From JAQVHD01 sp035369485 (GTDB taxonomy: Bacteria > Patescibacteriota > Minisyncoccia > UBA6257 > JAAZHW01): a stretch of 25,096 nt of DNA. The first letter of the stretch is position 1, and every line of letters begins with the position of its first letter. This document shows positions 5,531 through 12,884 of this stretch, piece by piece. Position numbers and translations under genes: made by a program. Location of the stretch: NCBI GenBank assembly GCA_035369485.1, contig DAOSMC010000006.1, positions 1 through 25,096 on the forward strand, given 5' to 3'. The notes below the pieces were generated by a model. That model was not told the origin of the DNA. It saw nothing but the letters and a program-made list of their open reading frames with translations, and made no database searches.

Positions 5531-5830
5531 TCTGTTATTCTGAGTGTTTTTATTTTTTGTCATTCAGAGTGTTTTTGTTTTCTGTCATTCTGAGAGCTTG
5601 CCAAAGGTGGGCAGGTACAACCCCCGCCTAACCGCCTGCCTGCCGGTTAAGCGGGGCGGGCAGGGAAGAATCCCATCCACAGCAAAAACCCCACGGTCAT
5701 TCTGAGCGTCAGCGAAGAATCCCACCCACAGCAGTAATAGTTGCACAATGCTAAAAGCCACGAGATCCTTCACTAACGTTCAGGATGACGACGAAAAAAG
5801 GATGACGATAAAAAAATAGGATGACAATGG
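5531..5830 (+). repeat. Interspersed repeat patch with GTCATTCTGAG units
   Basis: The gap between genes here is 481 bases. It begins with three tandem units of about 25 bases that start TGTTATTCTGAG, TGTCATTCAGAG and TGTCATTCTGAG (5533-5595). A GC-rich hairpin follows, with arms 5622-5634 and 5644-5656 and one mismatch. A direct repeat GAAGAATCCCA..CCACAGCA occurs at 5666-5685 and 5715-5734, and another GTCATTCTGAGCG lies between the copies (5698 region). A run of AGGATGAC words ends the patch (5780-5830). Base composition is far more GC-rich than the neighbouring genes. The open frame on the minus strand inside it is made only of repeat sequence. Confidence 0.75.
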
Positions 5831-5871
5831 AAAACAGGGCGACAGGAGGGTTGAAGACGAGGATCTTTTTA

Positions 5872-5898
5872 TTGACAAGCATCTATAAATTTGATAAT
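5872..5898 (+). promoter_or_regulatory. Candidate promoter of the deoxyribosyltransferase-like gene
   Basis: A consensus -35 TTGACA (5872-5877) is followed after 15 bases by GATAAT (5893-5898). The spacer is two bases shorter than ideal. The untranslated leader would be about 60 bases, the second longest suggested in this window. Confidence 0.5.
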
Positions 5899-5951
5899 CT
5901 AAAAAAAGAAAAGAAGCGTTCTTTTAAAATTATAAAATTAATTAAAATTAA

Positions 5952-5959
5952 AAGGAGGT
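5952..5959 (+). promoter_or_regulatory. Full-consensus Shine-Dalgarno AAGGAGGT
   Basis: AAGGAGGT lies four bases before the ATG at 5964 and is fully complementary to the canonical 16S rRNA 3' end. Most genes in the window have no such sequence, so this one stands out as a signal for strong translation. Confidence 0.85.
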
Positions 5960-5963
5960 AAAA

Positions 5964-6413
5964 ATGGAAGAATCTTTCGTTTATGCTGGTGGGGGCATTT
6001 CGGGGTTAACCTATGAGGAATGCGTTGGTTGGCGTAAGTATGTGGCGAGTAAAATGCCATCTTACATCCACATTCTTTCGCCGATGCGCGGGAAAGAATA
6101 TTTAAACAATGGAAAAATTATCAGTGGCTCGTATGAGGAGCATCCATTATGTTCTCAAAAAGGAATTCTGTGTCGAGATCATTATGATGTTCGGCGTGCT
6201 AATTTAGTGCTGATGAATTTTTTAGGTCTCCAAGTGGTTTCGATTGGTTCAATTGTAGAAATCGGTTGGACGTATGCCTATCGGCATCCCCTGATTACTT
6301 TAATGGAAAAAAACAATGTTCATGATCATCCGATGATCAGGGAAATATCAAATTTCATTCTTACTGATCTTGACGAAGCTATTGAACTGATCATTACAAT
6401 TTTGACTCCATAA
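5964..6413 (+). CDS. Nucleoside 2-deoxyribosyltransferase-like protein
   Basis: This 149-residue protein resembles the nucleoside 2-deoxyribosyltransferase superfamily, whose members transfer deoxyribose between bases or hydrolyse (deoxy)nucleosides or nucleotides. Supporting features are the N-terminal YAGGGISGLTYEECVGW (7-23), SPMRGKEYL (39-47), CRDHYDVRRANLVLMNFLG (70-88) with acidic residues in the place of the substrate-binding Asp pair, and SIGSIVEIGWTYAYRHP (93-109), where Glu99 fits the catalytic nucleophile. NVHDHPMI (118-125) near the end resembles the family's last conserved patch. Length is typical. It has its own promoter, a full-consensus ribosome binding site and a terminator, so it is likely well expressed alone. 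It may salvage or sanitise nucleotides; the exact reaction is not shown by sequence. Confidence 0.75.
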   Translation: MEESFVYAGGGISGLTYEECVGWRKYVASKMPSYIHILSPMRGKEYLNNGKIISGSYEEHPLCSQKGILCRDHYDVRRANLVLMNFLGLQVVSIGSIVEIGWTYAYRHPLITLMEKNNVHDHPMIREISNFILTDLDEAIELIITILTP

Positions 6414-6422
6414 AAAAATAAT

Positions 6423-6455
6423 AACAGACCAAGTTTTCCTTGGTCTGTTTTGTTT
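6423..6455 (+). terminator. Intrinsic terminator
   Basis: AACAGACCAAG (6423-6433) pairs perfectly with CTTGGTCTGTT (6439-6449) around TTTTC, followed by a T-rich run. It begins nine bases after the deoxyribosyltransferase-like gene, and the minus-strand tRNA-Ala ends just beyond it. Confidence 0.9.
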
Positions 6456-6457
6456 TG

Positions 6458-6531
6458 TGGACCGTAGCGGATTCGAACCGCTGACCTCCTCATTGCAAAT
6501 GAGGCGCTCTAGCCAACTGAGCTAACGGCCC
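6458..6531 (-). tRNA. tRNA-Ala (anticodon TGC)
   Basis: On the minus strand a complete 74-base cloverleaf is seen: acceptor GGGCCGT with ACGGTCC (one G-T pair), D-arm GCTC/GAGC, anticodon stem CCTCA/TGAGG with loop TTTGCAA (anticodon TGC), and T-arm AGCGG TTCGAAT CCGCT. The discriminator is A and CCA is not encoded. Confidence 0.97.
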
Positions 6532-6597
6532 CTCACTTTTTTAATCTTAATCAATTTGGTTCCATTTTTCAACCTTTTAGAAAAAGAAATTCTGAGT

Positions 6598-6603
6598 TAT
6601 AAT
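6598..6603 (+). promoter_or_regulatory. Candidate -10 box of argS
   Basis: TATAAT ends eight bases before the argS ATG at 6612, so transcription would begin at or within about two bases of the start codon. No good -35 match lies 17 bases upstream and no Shine-Dalgarno sequence exists. Confidence 0.45.
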
Positions 6604-6611
6604 AATAAAAT

Positions 6612-8486
6612 ATGAGCGATCAAAAAGACAAATTGCAAAAATTTATTAAGAAATACTATCAGAAAGAAGAAAAAAACATAGAGCAAATTAAGCAACGAAT
6701 TGAAAAAGAAAAAGAAGGGAGACAGTTTATTGATCGAGCGATATATTATTTATTTCAAATTCAGGAGGAAGTAAGAGAAATTATTGATAAAAATTATAGT
6801 GGGATTGTTTTTGATGAAAAAGACGTAATATTAGAAGAACCGCCGCTTTTTATCAAGAGCGATTTGTGTTTTAGTTGCTTTTCAATGGCAAAGAAGTTAA
6901 AAAAATCGCCCGTGCTTCTAAGCGAAGAAATTGTTAATTTAATTAATGCTTCCACTGAAAAAGAATTTATTGCTGAGGCTACGAGCGAAGGCCCTTATAT
7001 TAATCTTAATTTAAAATCAGAAATTTATAGCAAAGTTCTAGCCCAAATTATTAATTTAGGTGAACAGTATGGAGAAAGCAATTTAAATTCTGGAGAAATC
7101 ATTCTTATTGATTATTCCTCGCCCAATATTGCGAAGCCAATAGGATTAAATCATCTACCCTCAACTATTATTGGCCATGTTTTAGGAAATCTTTATTATG
7201 CAACAGGTGCCAGTGTTATTCGACATAATTATTTAGGCGATTGGGGGACAAATTTTGGCGCTTTATTATGGGCTTATTTTCATTGGGGTGATGATAAAAA
7301 AATTCAAGAAAATCCAGTTATAGAATTAAAAAATTTATACGTGCGATTTGTTGAAGAGGCGAGTCAAAATGAAACAATGATTAATGAAGCGCGCGAACTT
7401 TTTAATCAATTAGAAAACGGCGACGAAAAACTTTTAAGAATTTGGAAAAAATTTCGCGATCTGAGCATCAAAGATTTTAAAAAAGTCTACCGACGTTTGG
7501 GTATAACTTTTGATTGTTATTTAGGTGAAAGCTATTTTTTGGATCAAACAGATAAAGTAATTAATGAGGCTATTGAAAAAGGGGTTGCAAAAGAGAATAG
7601 CGATAATAAATTAATAGTGGTAGATTCATTTGAGGGGCTGCCGTCATTTTTATTAAGAAAAGAAGACGGCTCAACTCTTTATCTTAGCCGTGATCTCGCC
7701 GCTTTGAAAGTGCGTTTTGAACTTTTTAATTTAGATTGGCTTTTGTATGTTGTGGGGAGCGAACAATCTCTTCATTTTCAGCAATTATTTGCTTTAGCAG
7801 AAGCAGTGGGTTATTTAAATGAAAAGAAAAAAGCCAAGCATATTCCATTTGGCCTAATTCTAATTGAAGGAAAAAAGATGGCGACAAGAAAAGGAAGCCT
7901 TATTGAAATGGACGAATTGATTAACGAGGCTATTAAACGAGCAGAAGATTTAATTACAAAGAAAAATTCCGAGATGAGCGAATCGGAAAGTAAAAAAATT
8001 GCCGAGCAGGTTGGATTAGGTGCGGTGATTTATAATAGTTTAAAACAATCACGATTGCAGAATATTAATTTTGATTGGGAAAAGGTTTTAAATTTTGAAT
8101 CCGCGAGCGCCCCTTATCTTCAATATAGTTGTGTACGCATTAAATCAATTTTGAGAAGAATAGATTTGAAGGGAGATATAAAAATCAGCGGCGATCAATT
8201 GACAAAAGCTGTTTTTGAAAATCCAACAGAATTTGAAATTTTAAAAAAATTAATGCTATTTCCAATGGTCATTATTAAAGCCCAAAAAGAAGACGCTCCG
8301 CATCTGCTTTGCACTTATTTAGAAGAATTAGCGCAATTATTTAATAAATTTTATGATAATGTTTCTGTTATCAAAACAACAGATGAAAGTCTCAAAAATT
8401 CTCGAGTGTTTTTGATTAAAGCCACGTTGCAAATTTTAGAAAAAGGATTGGCATTATTAAATATTAGAGTGCCTAATAAGATGTAA
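6612..8486 (+). CDS. argS: Arginyl-tRNA synthetase
   Basis: This class I synthetase charges tRNA-Arg. The 624-residue protein has the N-terminal additional domain (about 40-135), the Rossmann catalytic core and the C-terminal DALR anticodon-binding helices (about 490-624), ending in the family-typical LALLNIRVPNKM. Core marks are IDYSSPNIAKPIGLNHLPSTIIG (166-188, key residues Pro171, Asn172 and His181), YLGDWGTNFGALLWAY (207-222), RDLAALK (360-366) and the KMSKS-equivalent KKMATRKGS (421-429). The HIGH signature reads GLNH at 178-181, so the first His is Gly, and the usual HLRST after it is HLPST. Loss of the first His is known in some ArgRS, whereas the Arg-to-Pro change looks unusual. The gene seems to be transcribed alone, with a -10 box eight bases before the ATG and a hairpin after the stop. 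Confidence 0.96.
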   Translation: MSDQKDKLQKFIKKYYQKEEKNIEQIKQRIEKEKEGRQFIDRAIYYLFQIQEEVREIIDKNYSGIVFDEKDVILEEPPLFIKSDLCFSCFSMAKKLKKSPVLLSEEIVNLINASTEKEFIAEATSEGPYINLNLKSEIYSKVLAQIINLGEQYGESNLNSGEIILIDYSSPNIAKPIGLNHLPSTIIGHVLGNLYYATGASVIRHNYLGDWGTNFGALLWAYFHWGDDKKIQENPVIELKNLYVRFVEEASQNETMINEARELFNQLENGDEKLLRIWKKFRDLSIKDFKKVYRRLGITFDCYLGESYFLDQTDKVINEAIEKGVAKENSDNKLIVVDSFEGLPSFLLRKEDGSTLYLSRDLAALKVRFELFNLDWLLYVVGSEQSLHFQQLFALAEAVGYLNEKKKAKHIPFGLILIEGKKMATRKGSLIEMDELINEAIKRAEDLITKKNSEMSESESKKIAEQVGLGAVIYNSLKQSRLQNINFDWEKVLNFESASAPYLQYSCVRIKSILRRIDLKGDIKISGDQLTKAVFENPTEFEILKKLMLFPMVIIKAQKEDAPHLLCTYLEELAQLFNKFYDNVSVIKTTDESLKNSRVFLIKATLQILEKGLALLNIRVPNKM

Positions 8487-8502
8487 GAAAAGATTAAAGA
8501 AA

Positions 8503-8537
8503 TTGAAAAGCGGCCAGCTTTGCTGGCCGCTTTTCAA
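8503..8537. terminator. Bidirectional terminator between convergent genes
   Basis: Arms 8503-8518 and 8522-8537 are exact reverse complements (16 bp) with a TTT loop. AAAA before and TTTT after the GC core allow termination from both sides. It lies between argS (plus) and the secreted-protein gene (minus). Confidence 0.8.
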
Positions 8538-8554
8538 ACACTTGTTTATTCCTT

Positions 8555-9463
8555 CTACAATGTAGGAGTAGGGGTGATTGTGGGAGTGGCGGTTGGTGTT
8601 AGTGTGGGAGTTGGAGTTGGAGTTGTTGTTTCGGTTGGCGTTGGAGTAAGAGTAGGGCTGGCAGTTGGAGTTGGTGATGGTGATGCTTCAGGCTTGCGAG
8701 AGAAGAGGCGAACAATTTTACCCCAAAGAGAGGAGTATTGTTCTTCGTTAGTGAGATAATCGTTTAAAACAATTTGTTGTTGAGTAAGCGCGTTAATTAA
8801 TTCCTGCACCATCTGTTGCTCTCCCGCATTGGTTAATTGATTTTTTAACTGTTCTAATTGCTGAATGCGCAATTGAATTTGGTCCAGATGTTTTTTTACT
8901 TGATTAATGCTTGTTAAATCAGGACCAAAAATCGATTTGAGCCATTTAGGGCGAGAATCAATTTTTTCTATTCGTTCTTGAATTTGCTGTTGAATCTCTT
9001 TTTGGTTTCTAGCGATTTCTCGTACTTGTTGTCCAATACCAGTAATTTCAGTTGTTGTAGCGGTTAATAATTCTTCAACTTTTTGGGCAACAATACTCAT
9101 ATGTTCACGAGCGGTTTCACTTCTTGGATTAAGTGTTTTATTAGGGCGAGGAACAATCGTTTTGGGCGCTGGCGTTGTTGTTGTGACTTGATTTTGCTCT
9201 TCTGTTTGTTGTTGAATATTCGTTTCTCCTCCCTGGTTCTGAGTTTGGATTTGATTTTTTTCTTGAATATTTTTTTGTAAACCCGGTGCATTAATGGGCA
9301 AAACCGGTTTTTCTGTTATTTGAGGAGATAGAGCAGGGGCAGCAGAGGTAGATTCTGGTTTGTTGCCGGTTTGATTGGCCGATTGAGAATTTGTTGTCGC
9401 GGCCATCAAAGGAACTGTAATAAACAGCGAAAGACTAATAATCAAGGCAATTTTTTTATTCAT
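8555..9463 (-). CDS. Secreted coiled-coil protein with Thr/Pro-rich tail
   Basis: I do not recognise the family. The 302-residue protein starts with a signal peptide (MNKK, then a hydrophobic stretch to about 19, with probable cleavage near LMAA-TT at 20-23). A Gln/Asn/Thr/Pro-rich unstructured part follows (about 24-112). A long helical, probably coiled-coil region with many Gln comes next (about 115-245: VREIARNQKEIQQQIQERIE, HLDQIQLRIQQLEQLKNQL). An aromatic-basic patch SLWGKIVRLFSRKP (245-258) and a low-complexity tail of Thr-Pro pairs (259-302) end it. Such tails usually act as extended spacers in the envelope. It is likely exported and may be surface-exposed; no anchor motif such as LPXTG is seen. 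The tail's DNA is a degenerate tandem repeat (8558-8680). No Shine-Dalgarno sequence is present. Confidence 0.75.
   Translation of the reverse strand: MNKKIALIISLSLFITVPLMAATTNSQSANQTGNKPESTSAAPALSPQITEKPVLPINAPGLQKNIQEKNQIQTQNQGGETNIQQQTEEQNQVTTTTPAPKTIVPRPNKTLNPRSETAREHMSIVAQKVEELLTATTTEITGIGQQVREIARNQKEIQQQIQERIEKIDSRPKWLKSIFGPDLTSINQVKKHLDQIQLRIQQLEQLKNQLTNAGEQQMVQELINALTQQQIVLNDYLTNEEQYSSLWGKIVRLFSRKPEASPSPTPTASPTLTPTPTETTTPTPTPTLTPTATPTITPTPTL
8558..8680 (-). repeat. Degenerate short tandem repeat encoding the Thr/Pro tail
   Basis: On the plus strand the sequence is a run of GTTGGAGTTGG-like words with a 6-base period, encoding Thr-Pro dipeptides on the minus strand. Such repeats often change length by slippage, which would vary the tail between strains. 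Confidence 0.7.
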
Positions 9464-9480
9464 ATATTTTATTATTTGAC

Positions 9481-9513
9481 TTTTATTTATCCGACCATTT
9501 TATTTATCCGACC
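9481..9513. repeat. Two tandem copies of a 16-base word
   Basis: TTTTATTTATCCGACC occurs at 9481-9496 and again at 9498-9513, one base apart, between the secreted-protein start and tRNA-Pro. It lies upstream of the secreted-protein gene, so it could be a binding site, or just a slippage product. Confidence 0.55.
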
Positions 9514-9524
9514 TTTATTTTATG

Positions 9525-9595
9525 TCGGGCTGCCGGGAATTGAACCCGGGTCGCACCCACCCCAAGGGTGTATACTACCATTGTACTACAGCCCG
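9525..9595 (-). tRNA. tRNA-Pro (anticodon GGG)
   Basis: A complete 71-base cloverleaf is read on the minus strand: acceptor CGGGCTG/CAGCCCG, D-stem GTAC/GTAT, anticodon stem CACCC/GGGTG with loop TTGGGGT (anticodon GGG), T-arm CCGGG TTCAATT CCCGG. The discriminator is A, and CCA is not encoded. Just downstream two copies of TTTTATTTATCCGACC (9481-9496 and 9498-9513) form a short tandem repeat. Confidence 0.96.
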
Positions 9596-9734
9596 CAAAA
9601 AATACAAGTATTAAAGATAGAGGCCTTTATTTAAAATGGATAAAAAACAGGAATAGTTATTGAAATAGCAGTATTTAACTAACATCTTTACTGCTTGATT
9701 AATAAATATTGACTTGATTAAAAGGAATCGGCTT

Positions 9735-9926
9735 TTATTTTATTGCTTCCTTTTTTAAGTTTTTAATGCAACGAGCGCAGACTTTAACTCTTTTGCCTGA
9801 TGGCAAACGAAACCATTGTAAGTTGGCCTTTGTTTTTTTCCGATTAACCGGATCATACTTACTTCTAATTTTTTTTCGTGCTATACTGTAAGTATAAGAT
9901 TTTCCACAAATAGCGCATTGACGCAT
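9735..9926 (-). CDS. rpmB: 50S ribosomal protein L28
   Basis: L28 is a small protein of the large ribosomal subunit. The 63-residue product has MRQCAICGKSYTYSIA at the start, where the second domain-forming basic stretch of the family follows (RKKIRSKYDPVNRKKTKANLQ, key basic residues 17-33), and ends with RLPSGKRVKVCARCIKNLKK. Cys4, Cys7, Cys50 and Cys53 make a four-cysteine zinc site, as in the zinc-binding form of L28. It is slightly shorter than the roughly 62-78 residue range's upper members but complete. It seems to be transcribed alone. The bases before the ATG lack a Shine-Dalgarno sequence. The gap 9596-9734 downstream holds nothing I can identify. Confidence 0.95.
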   Translation of the reverse strand: MRQCAICGKSYTYSIARKKIRSKYDPVNRKKTKANLQWFRLPSGKRVKVCARCIKNLKKEAIK

Positions 9927-9991
9927 AATAGCATTTCTTTCATCCGACTATTTTTTTATTTTAACCTATTTTAAAATTTTTTCAAATTATT

Positions 9992-10612
9992 ATGAGTGGA
10001 TCTATTTTAATTTTTCAATTAATTATTTTACTTTTTTCAGTTATTTTGCACGAAGTGAGTCATGGATATACGGCTTATATCTTGGGTGATGATACGGCAA
10101 AAGTTAATGGCCGGTTAACGTTGAACCCTTTACCACATTTAGATCTCTGGGGTTCTTTTTTATTTCCGATGATTTCTTATTTAATTAGCGGTGGCACATT
10201 TATTTTTGGTTGGGCTAAGCCGGTTCCTTTTAACCCTCTAAAATTAAAAAAACCTAAAAGAGATATTGGGTTGGTTGGTTTAGCCGGGCCTTTGGCTAAT
10301 TTATTTGTGGCTCTTTGTTTTTCTATTATTATTCGATTGGCTCATATTTTTAATTGGGCGTTTTTAACGCCTCTGTTTACCTTTTTTTCTATTATTATTT
10401 ATCTCAACATTCTTTTGGCAATTTTCAATTTAGTACCAATTCCGCCGCTCGATGGTTCCAGGGTAATTTATTCTTTATTGCCAAGGAAGTGGGAAAAATT
10501 TTATTGGAGTTTAGAACGATTCGGTTTTATTTTAGTCATGATTTTTGTTTTATTCGGATTTCAATTAATTATTCCAATCATTGATTCGCTTTTTAACCTC
10601 TTTGTTGGTTAA
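9992..10612 (+). CDS. Site-2 protease family (M50) integral membrane protein
   Basis: This is a compact 206-residue intramembrane zinc metalloprotease of the M50 / S2P group, the type that cleaves membrane-bound substrates such as regulators within the bilayer. The HExxH motif is HEVSH at 20-24, inside the first membrane helix. The third zinc-ligand region is NLVPIPPLDGSRV (146-158, with Asp154), and a VGLAGPLANLF segment (94-105) is also typical. About five to six hydrophobic segments are present, and no PDZ domain is inserted, as in the short YwhC/Rip-type members found widely in bacteria. The gene stands alone between rpmB (divergent) and nrdD. It has no Shine-Dalgarno sequence, and a TAAAAT lies 14 bases before the ATG. 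Its substrate is unknown. Confidence 0.93.
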   Translation: MSGSILIFQLIILLFSVILHEVSHGYTAYILGDDTAKVNGRLTLNPLPHLDLWGSFLFPMISYLISGGTFIFGWAKPVPFNPLKLKKPKRDIGLVGLAGPLANLFVALCFSIIIRLAHIFNWAFLTPLFTFFSIIIYLNILLAIFNLVPIPPLDGSRVIYSLLPRKWEKFYWSLERFGFILVMIFVLFGFQLIIPIIDSLFNLFVG

Positions 10613-10649
10613 AAGAGCAACAGTTTTAAAAATTTTGTAAAGAAAAAAG

Positions 10650-10658
10650 TTATCCACA
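10650..10658 (+). promoter_or_regulatory. Consensus DnaA-box sequence upstream of nrdD
   Basis: TTATCCACA, the consensus DnaA-binding 9-mer, lies 90 bases before the nrdD ATG. It is a single site and I saw no cluster. DnaA is known to control ribonucleotide reductase genes in some bacteria (nrdAB in Escherichia coli), so a regulatory role is conceivable, but a chance match in AT-rich DNA is also likely. A 13-base palindrome TCTAAAATTTAGA follows at 10690-10702. Confidence 0.4.
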
Positions 10659-10748
10659 ATTTCTATTATTGAAGGGAAAATCAACGCAGTCTAAAATTTA
10701 GATAAAGATTTTAAAAGGTCAAAATTTTTTCGAAAAATTTTTTCAAAA

Positions 10749-12875
10749 ATGAAAAATAAAATTCTAAAAGTGCAAAAACGTGATGGGTCGATTATTGATT
10801 TTGATGAAACACGAATCCACGATGCTATTTACAAGGCCATTACAGCTACTGATCAAGGCGATGGCAAAAGGACTAAAAAATTAACTGAAAAAGTCATTGA
10901 TTTATTAAATCGAAGATTTAAAGCCGATGAAATTCCTCATGTTGAGCAAATTCAAGATATTGTTGAAGAAGTTTTAATTTTGGAAGGACTGACCGAAACG
11001 GCTAAAGCCTACATTCTTTATCGTGAACAAAGAAGAAGAATTCGTGAGTCTGTTGCTTTGGTTGATGAATCGATTGAGATGGTTGATAAATATATTAGCG
11101 AAATTGATTGGCAAGTGCATGAAAATGCCAATATGACCTACTCGCTTCAAGGTCTTAATCAATATATTATTGCTCAAGTAGAAAAAAAGTATTGGTTAAA
11201 TAAAATTTATCCTAAAGAAATTAGAGAGGCTGCGCAGAATGAAGATTTTCATATTCATAATTTAGAAACATTGGCACCTTATTGTATGGGATGGGATCTG
11301 ATGGATTTACTTCTCAAAGGTTTTGGTGGTGTGCCGGGAAAAGTAGAATCTCTTCCGCCCAAACATTTTCGAACCGCCCTTGGGCAATTGGTGAATTTTC
11401 TTTTTACACTCCAAGGAGAAACCGCCGGTGCTAACGCAGTTTCTAATTTAGATACTCTGCTGGCGCCATTTATTCGTTATGATCATTTATCTCAGCGAGA
11501 AGTTAAACAAGCTCTTCAAGAATTTCTTTTTAATTGTATGGTGCCGACACGAGTTGGTTTTCAAACGCCTTTTCTGAATGTCAGTTTAGATATTAAACCG
11601 CCACAATTTTTAGCAAGTCAATCTGTTATTATTGGTGGCCAGCCTCAAAAAGAAACATATGGTGATTTTCAAGAAGAAATGGATTTATTTAATAAAACTT
11701 TTTATGAAGTAATGCTCGAAGGAGATGCTAAGGGCCGGCCATTTACTTTTCCGATTCCCACGGTTTCTATTACTAAAGATTTCGATTGGGACAATCCAGC
11801 ATTAATTCCAATGTGGGAAGCTACAGCTAAATATGGAATTAATTATTTTTCCAATTTTGTAAATTCTGACATGAAACCAGAAGATTTTCGTTCAATGTGT
11901 TGTCGATTGCGTTTAGACAATAGAGAACTGTATAAAAGAGGAGGAGGATTATTTGGCGCAGCTCCTCTAACGGGCTCAATTGGCGTTTGTACAATCAATA
12001 TGCCACGAATCGGCTATCTTTCTAAAACAAAAAAAGAGTATTTTGAACGTTTGGCGCATTTAATGGATTTAGCCAAAGAATCATTAGAAATCAAAAGGAA
12101 AACTCTAGAAAATTTTATTGAAAAAGGATTATATCCTTACACTAAATTTTATCTTTCTTCAGTCAAAAACATTCGTGGTCAATATTTTGGTAATCATTTT
12201 TCAACGATTGGTTTAATGGGCATGAACGAATCACTTCTTAATTTTTTGGGCGAAGATATTTCTACCAAACGCGGCATCAAATTTACTTTAGAAGTATTAG
12301 ATTTTATGCGAGATCGTCTGGTTGATTATCAAAAAGAAACAGGCAATTTATATAATCTTGAAGCTACGCCGGGTGAGGGCACGAGTTATCGTCAAGCTAA
12401 AGTGGATAAAGAAAAATACCCGGATATTATCACCAGTGGCACCAAAGAAGTTCCTTATTATACTAATTCAACAATGTTGCCAGTTAATTTTACTGATGAT
12501 ATTTTTGAATCTTTGAAATTGCAAAATGATATTCAAACAAAATATACAGGCGGAATTGTAACTCATATCTTTTTGGGCGAACGCCTTTCAGATATTACAA
12601 CTACAAAAAATTTGATTAGAACGGTTTGTTCTAAATTTAACATTCCTTATATTACTTTGACGCCGACGTTTTCTATTTGTCCGACGCACGGTTATATAAA
12701 TGGTGAACACTTCTTTTGTCCCAAGTGTGCGGTTAAGCAACCATGCGAAGTCTATTCGCGAATTGTTGGTTATTTGAGGCCGGTGAGCCAATGGAATTTT
12801 GGTAAGCAGCAAGAATTCCGTGATCGTAAAGAATTTAATGTAAAGAAAATTAAATTGCCAGTTTCCAAAAAATAA
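10749..12875 (+). CDS. nrdD: Anaerobic (class III) ribonucleoside-triphosphate reductase
   Basis: NrdD reduces ribonucleoside triphosphates to dNTPs using a glycyl radical, and works only without oxygen. The 708-residue protein has an N-terminal ATP-cone regulatory domain (about 5-97: VQKRDGSIIDFDETRI to AYILYREQRRRIRE) and the ten-stranded barrel core. The core carries active-site cysteines in FRSMCCRLRLDN (380-391, Cys384/385). The C-terminal zinc site uses Cys644, His647, Cys657 and Cys660 (CPTH and CPKC). The radical site RIVGYL places the glycyl radical on Gly674, followed by NFGKQQEF. Length is normal. nrdG begins nine bases downstream. The start has no ribosome binding site; the 136 bases upstream hold a DnaA-box-like site but no NrdR box that I could see. 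The gene implies anaerobic dNTP synthesis. Confidence 0.97.
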   Translation: MKNKILKVQKRDGSIIDFDETRIHDAIYKAITATDQGDGKRTKKLTEKVIDLLNRRFKADEIPHVEQIQDIVEEVLILEGLTETAKAYILYREQRRRIRESVALVDESIEMVDKYISEIDWQVHENANMTYSLQGLNQYIIAQVEKKYWLNKIYPKEIREAAQNEDFHIHNLETLAPYCMGWDLMDLLLKGFGGVPGKVESLPPKHFRTALGQLVNFLFTLQGETAGANAVSNLDTLLAPFIRYDHLSQREVKQALQEFLFNCMVPTRVGFQTPFLNVSLDIKPPQFLASQSVIIGGQPQKETYGDFQEEMDLFNKTFYEVMLEGDAKGRPFTFPIPTVSITKDFDWDNPALIPMWEATAKYGINYFSNFVNSDMKPEDFRSMCCRLRLDNRELYKRGGGLFGAAPLTGSIGVCTINMPRIGYLSKTKKEYFERLAHLMDLAKESLEIKRKTLENFIEKGLYPYTKFYLSSVKNIRGQYFGNHFSTIGLMGMNESLLNFLGEDISTKRGIKFTLEVLDFMRDRLVDYQKETGNLYNLEATPGEGTSYRQAKVDKEKYPDIITSGTKEVPYYTNSTMLPVNFTDDIFESLKLQNDIQTKYTGGIVTHIFLGERLSDITTTKNLIRTVCSKFNIPYITLTPTFSICPTHGYINGEHFFCPKCAVKQPCEVYSRIVGYLRPVSQWNFGKQQEFRDRKEFNVKKIKLPVSKK

Positions 12876-12884
12876 CTAACAATA

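Noticed and set aside
5585..5773. 62-residue minus-strand frame
   Set aside because: It lies wholly inside the repeat patch and encodes only repeat words.
8520..8759. Val/Gly-rich 79-residue plus-strand frame
   Set aside because: It is the antisense of the Thr/Pro repeat tail of the secreted protein and starts inside the terminator hairpin.
9371..9634. 87-residue plus-strand frame
   Set aside because: It crosses the start of the secreted-protein gene and reads through tRNA-Pro on the wrong strand.
10650..10658. Replication origin suggested by a DnaA box
   Set aside because: Only one 9-mer was seen, with no cluster and no dnaA or dnaN neighbour.
10722..10745. A/T hairpin just before nrdD as a riboswitch
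   Set aside because: The stem is only A-T pairs in an AT-rich gap and matches no known riboswitch pattern.
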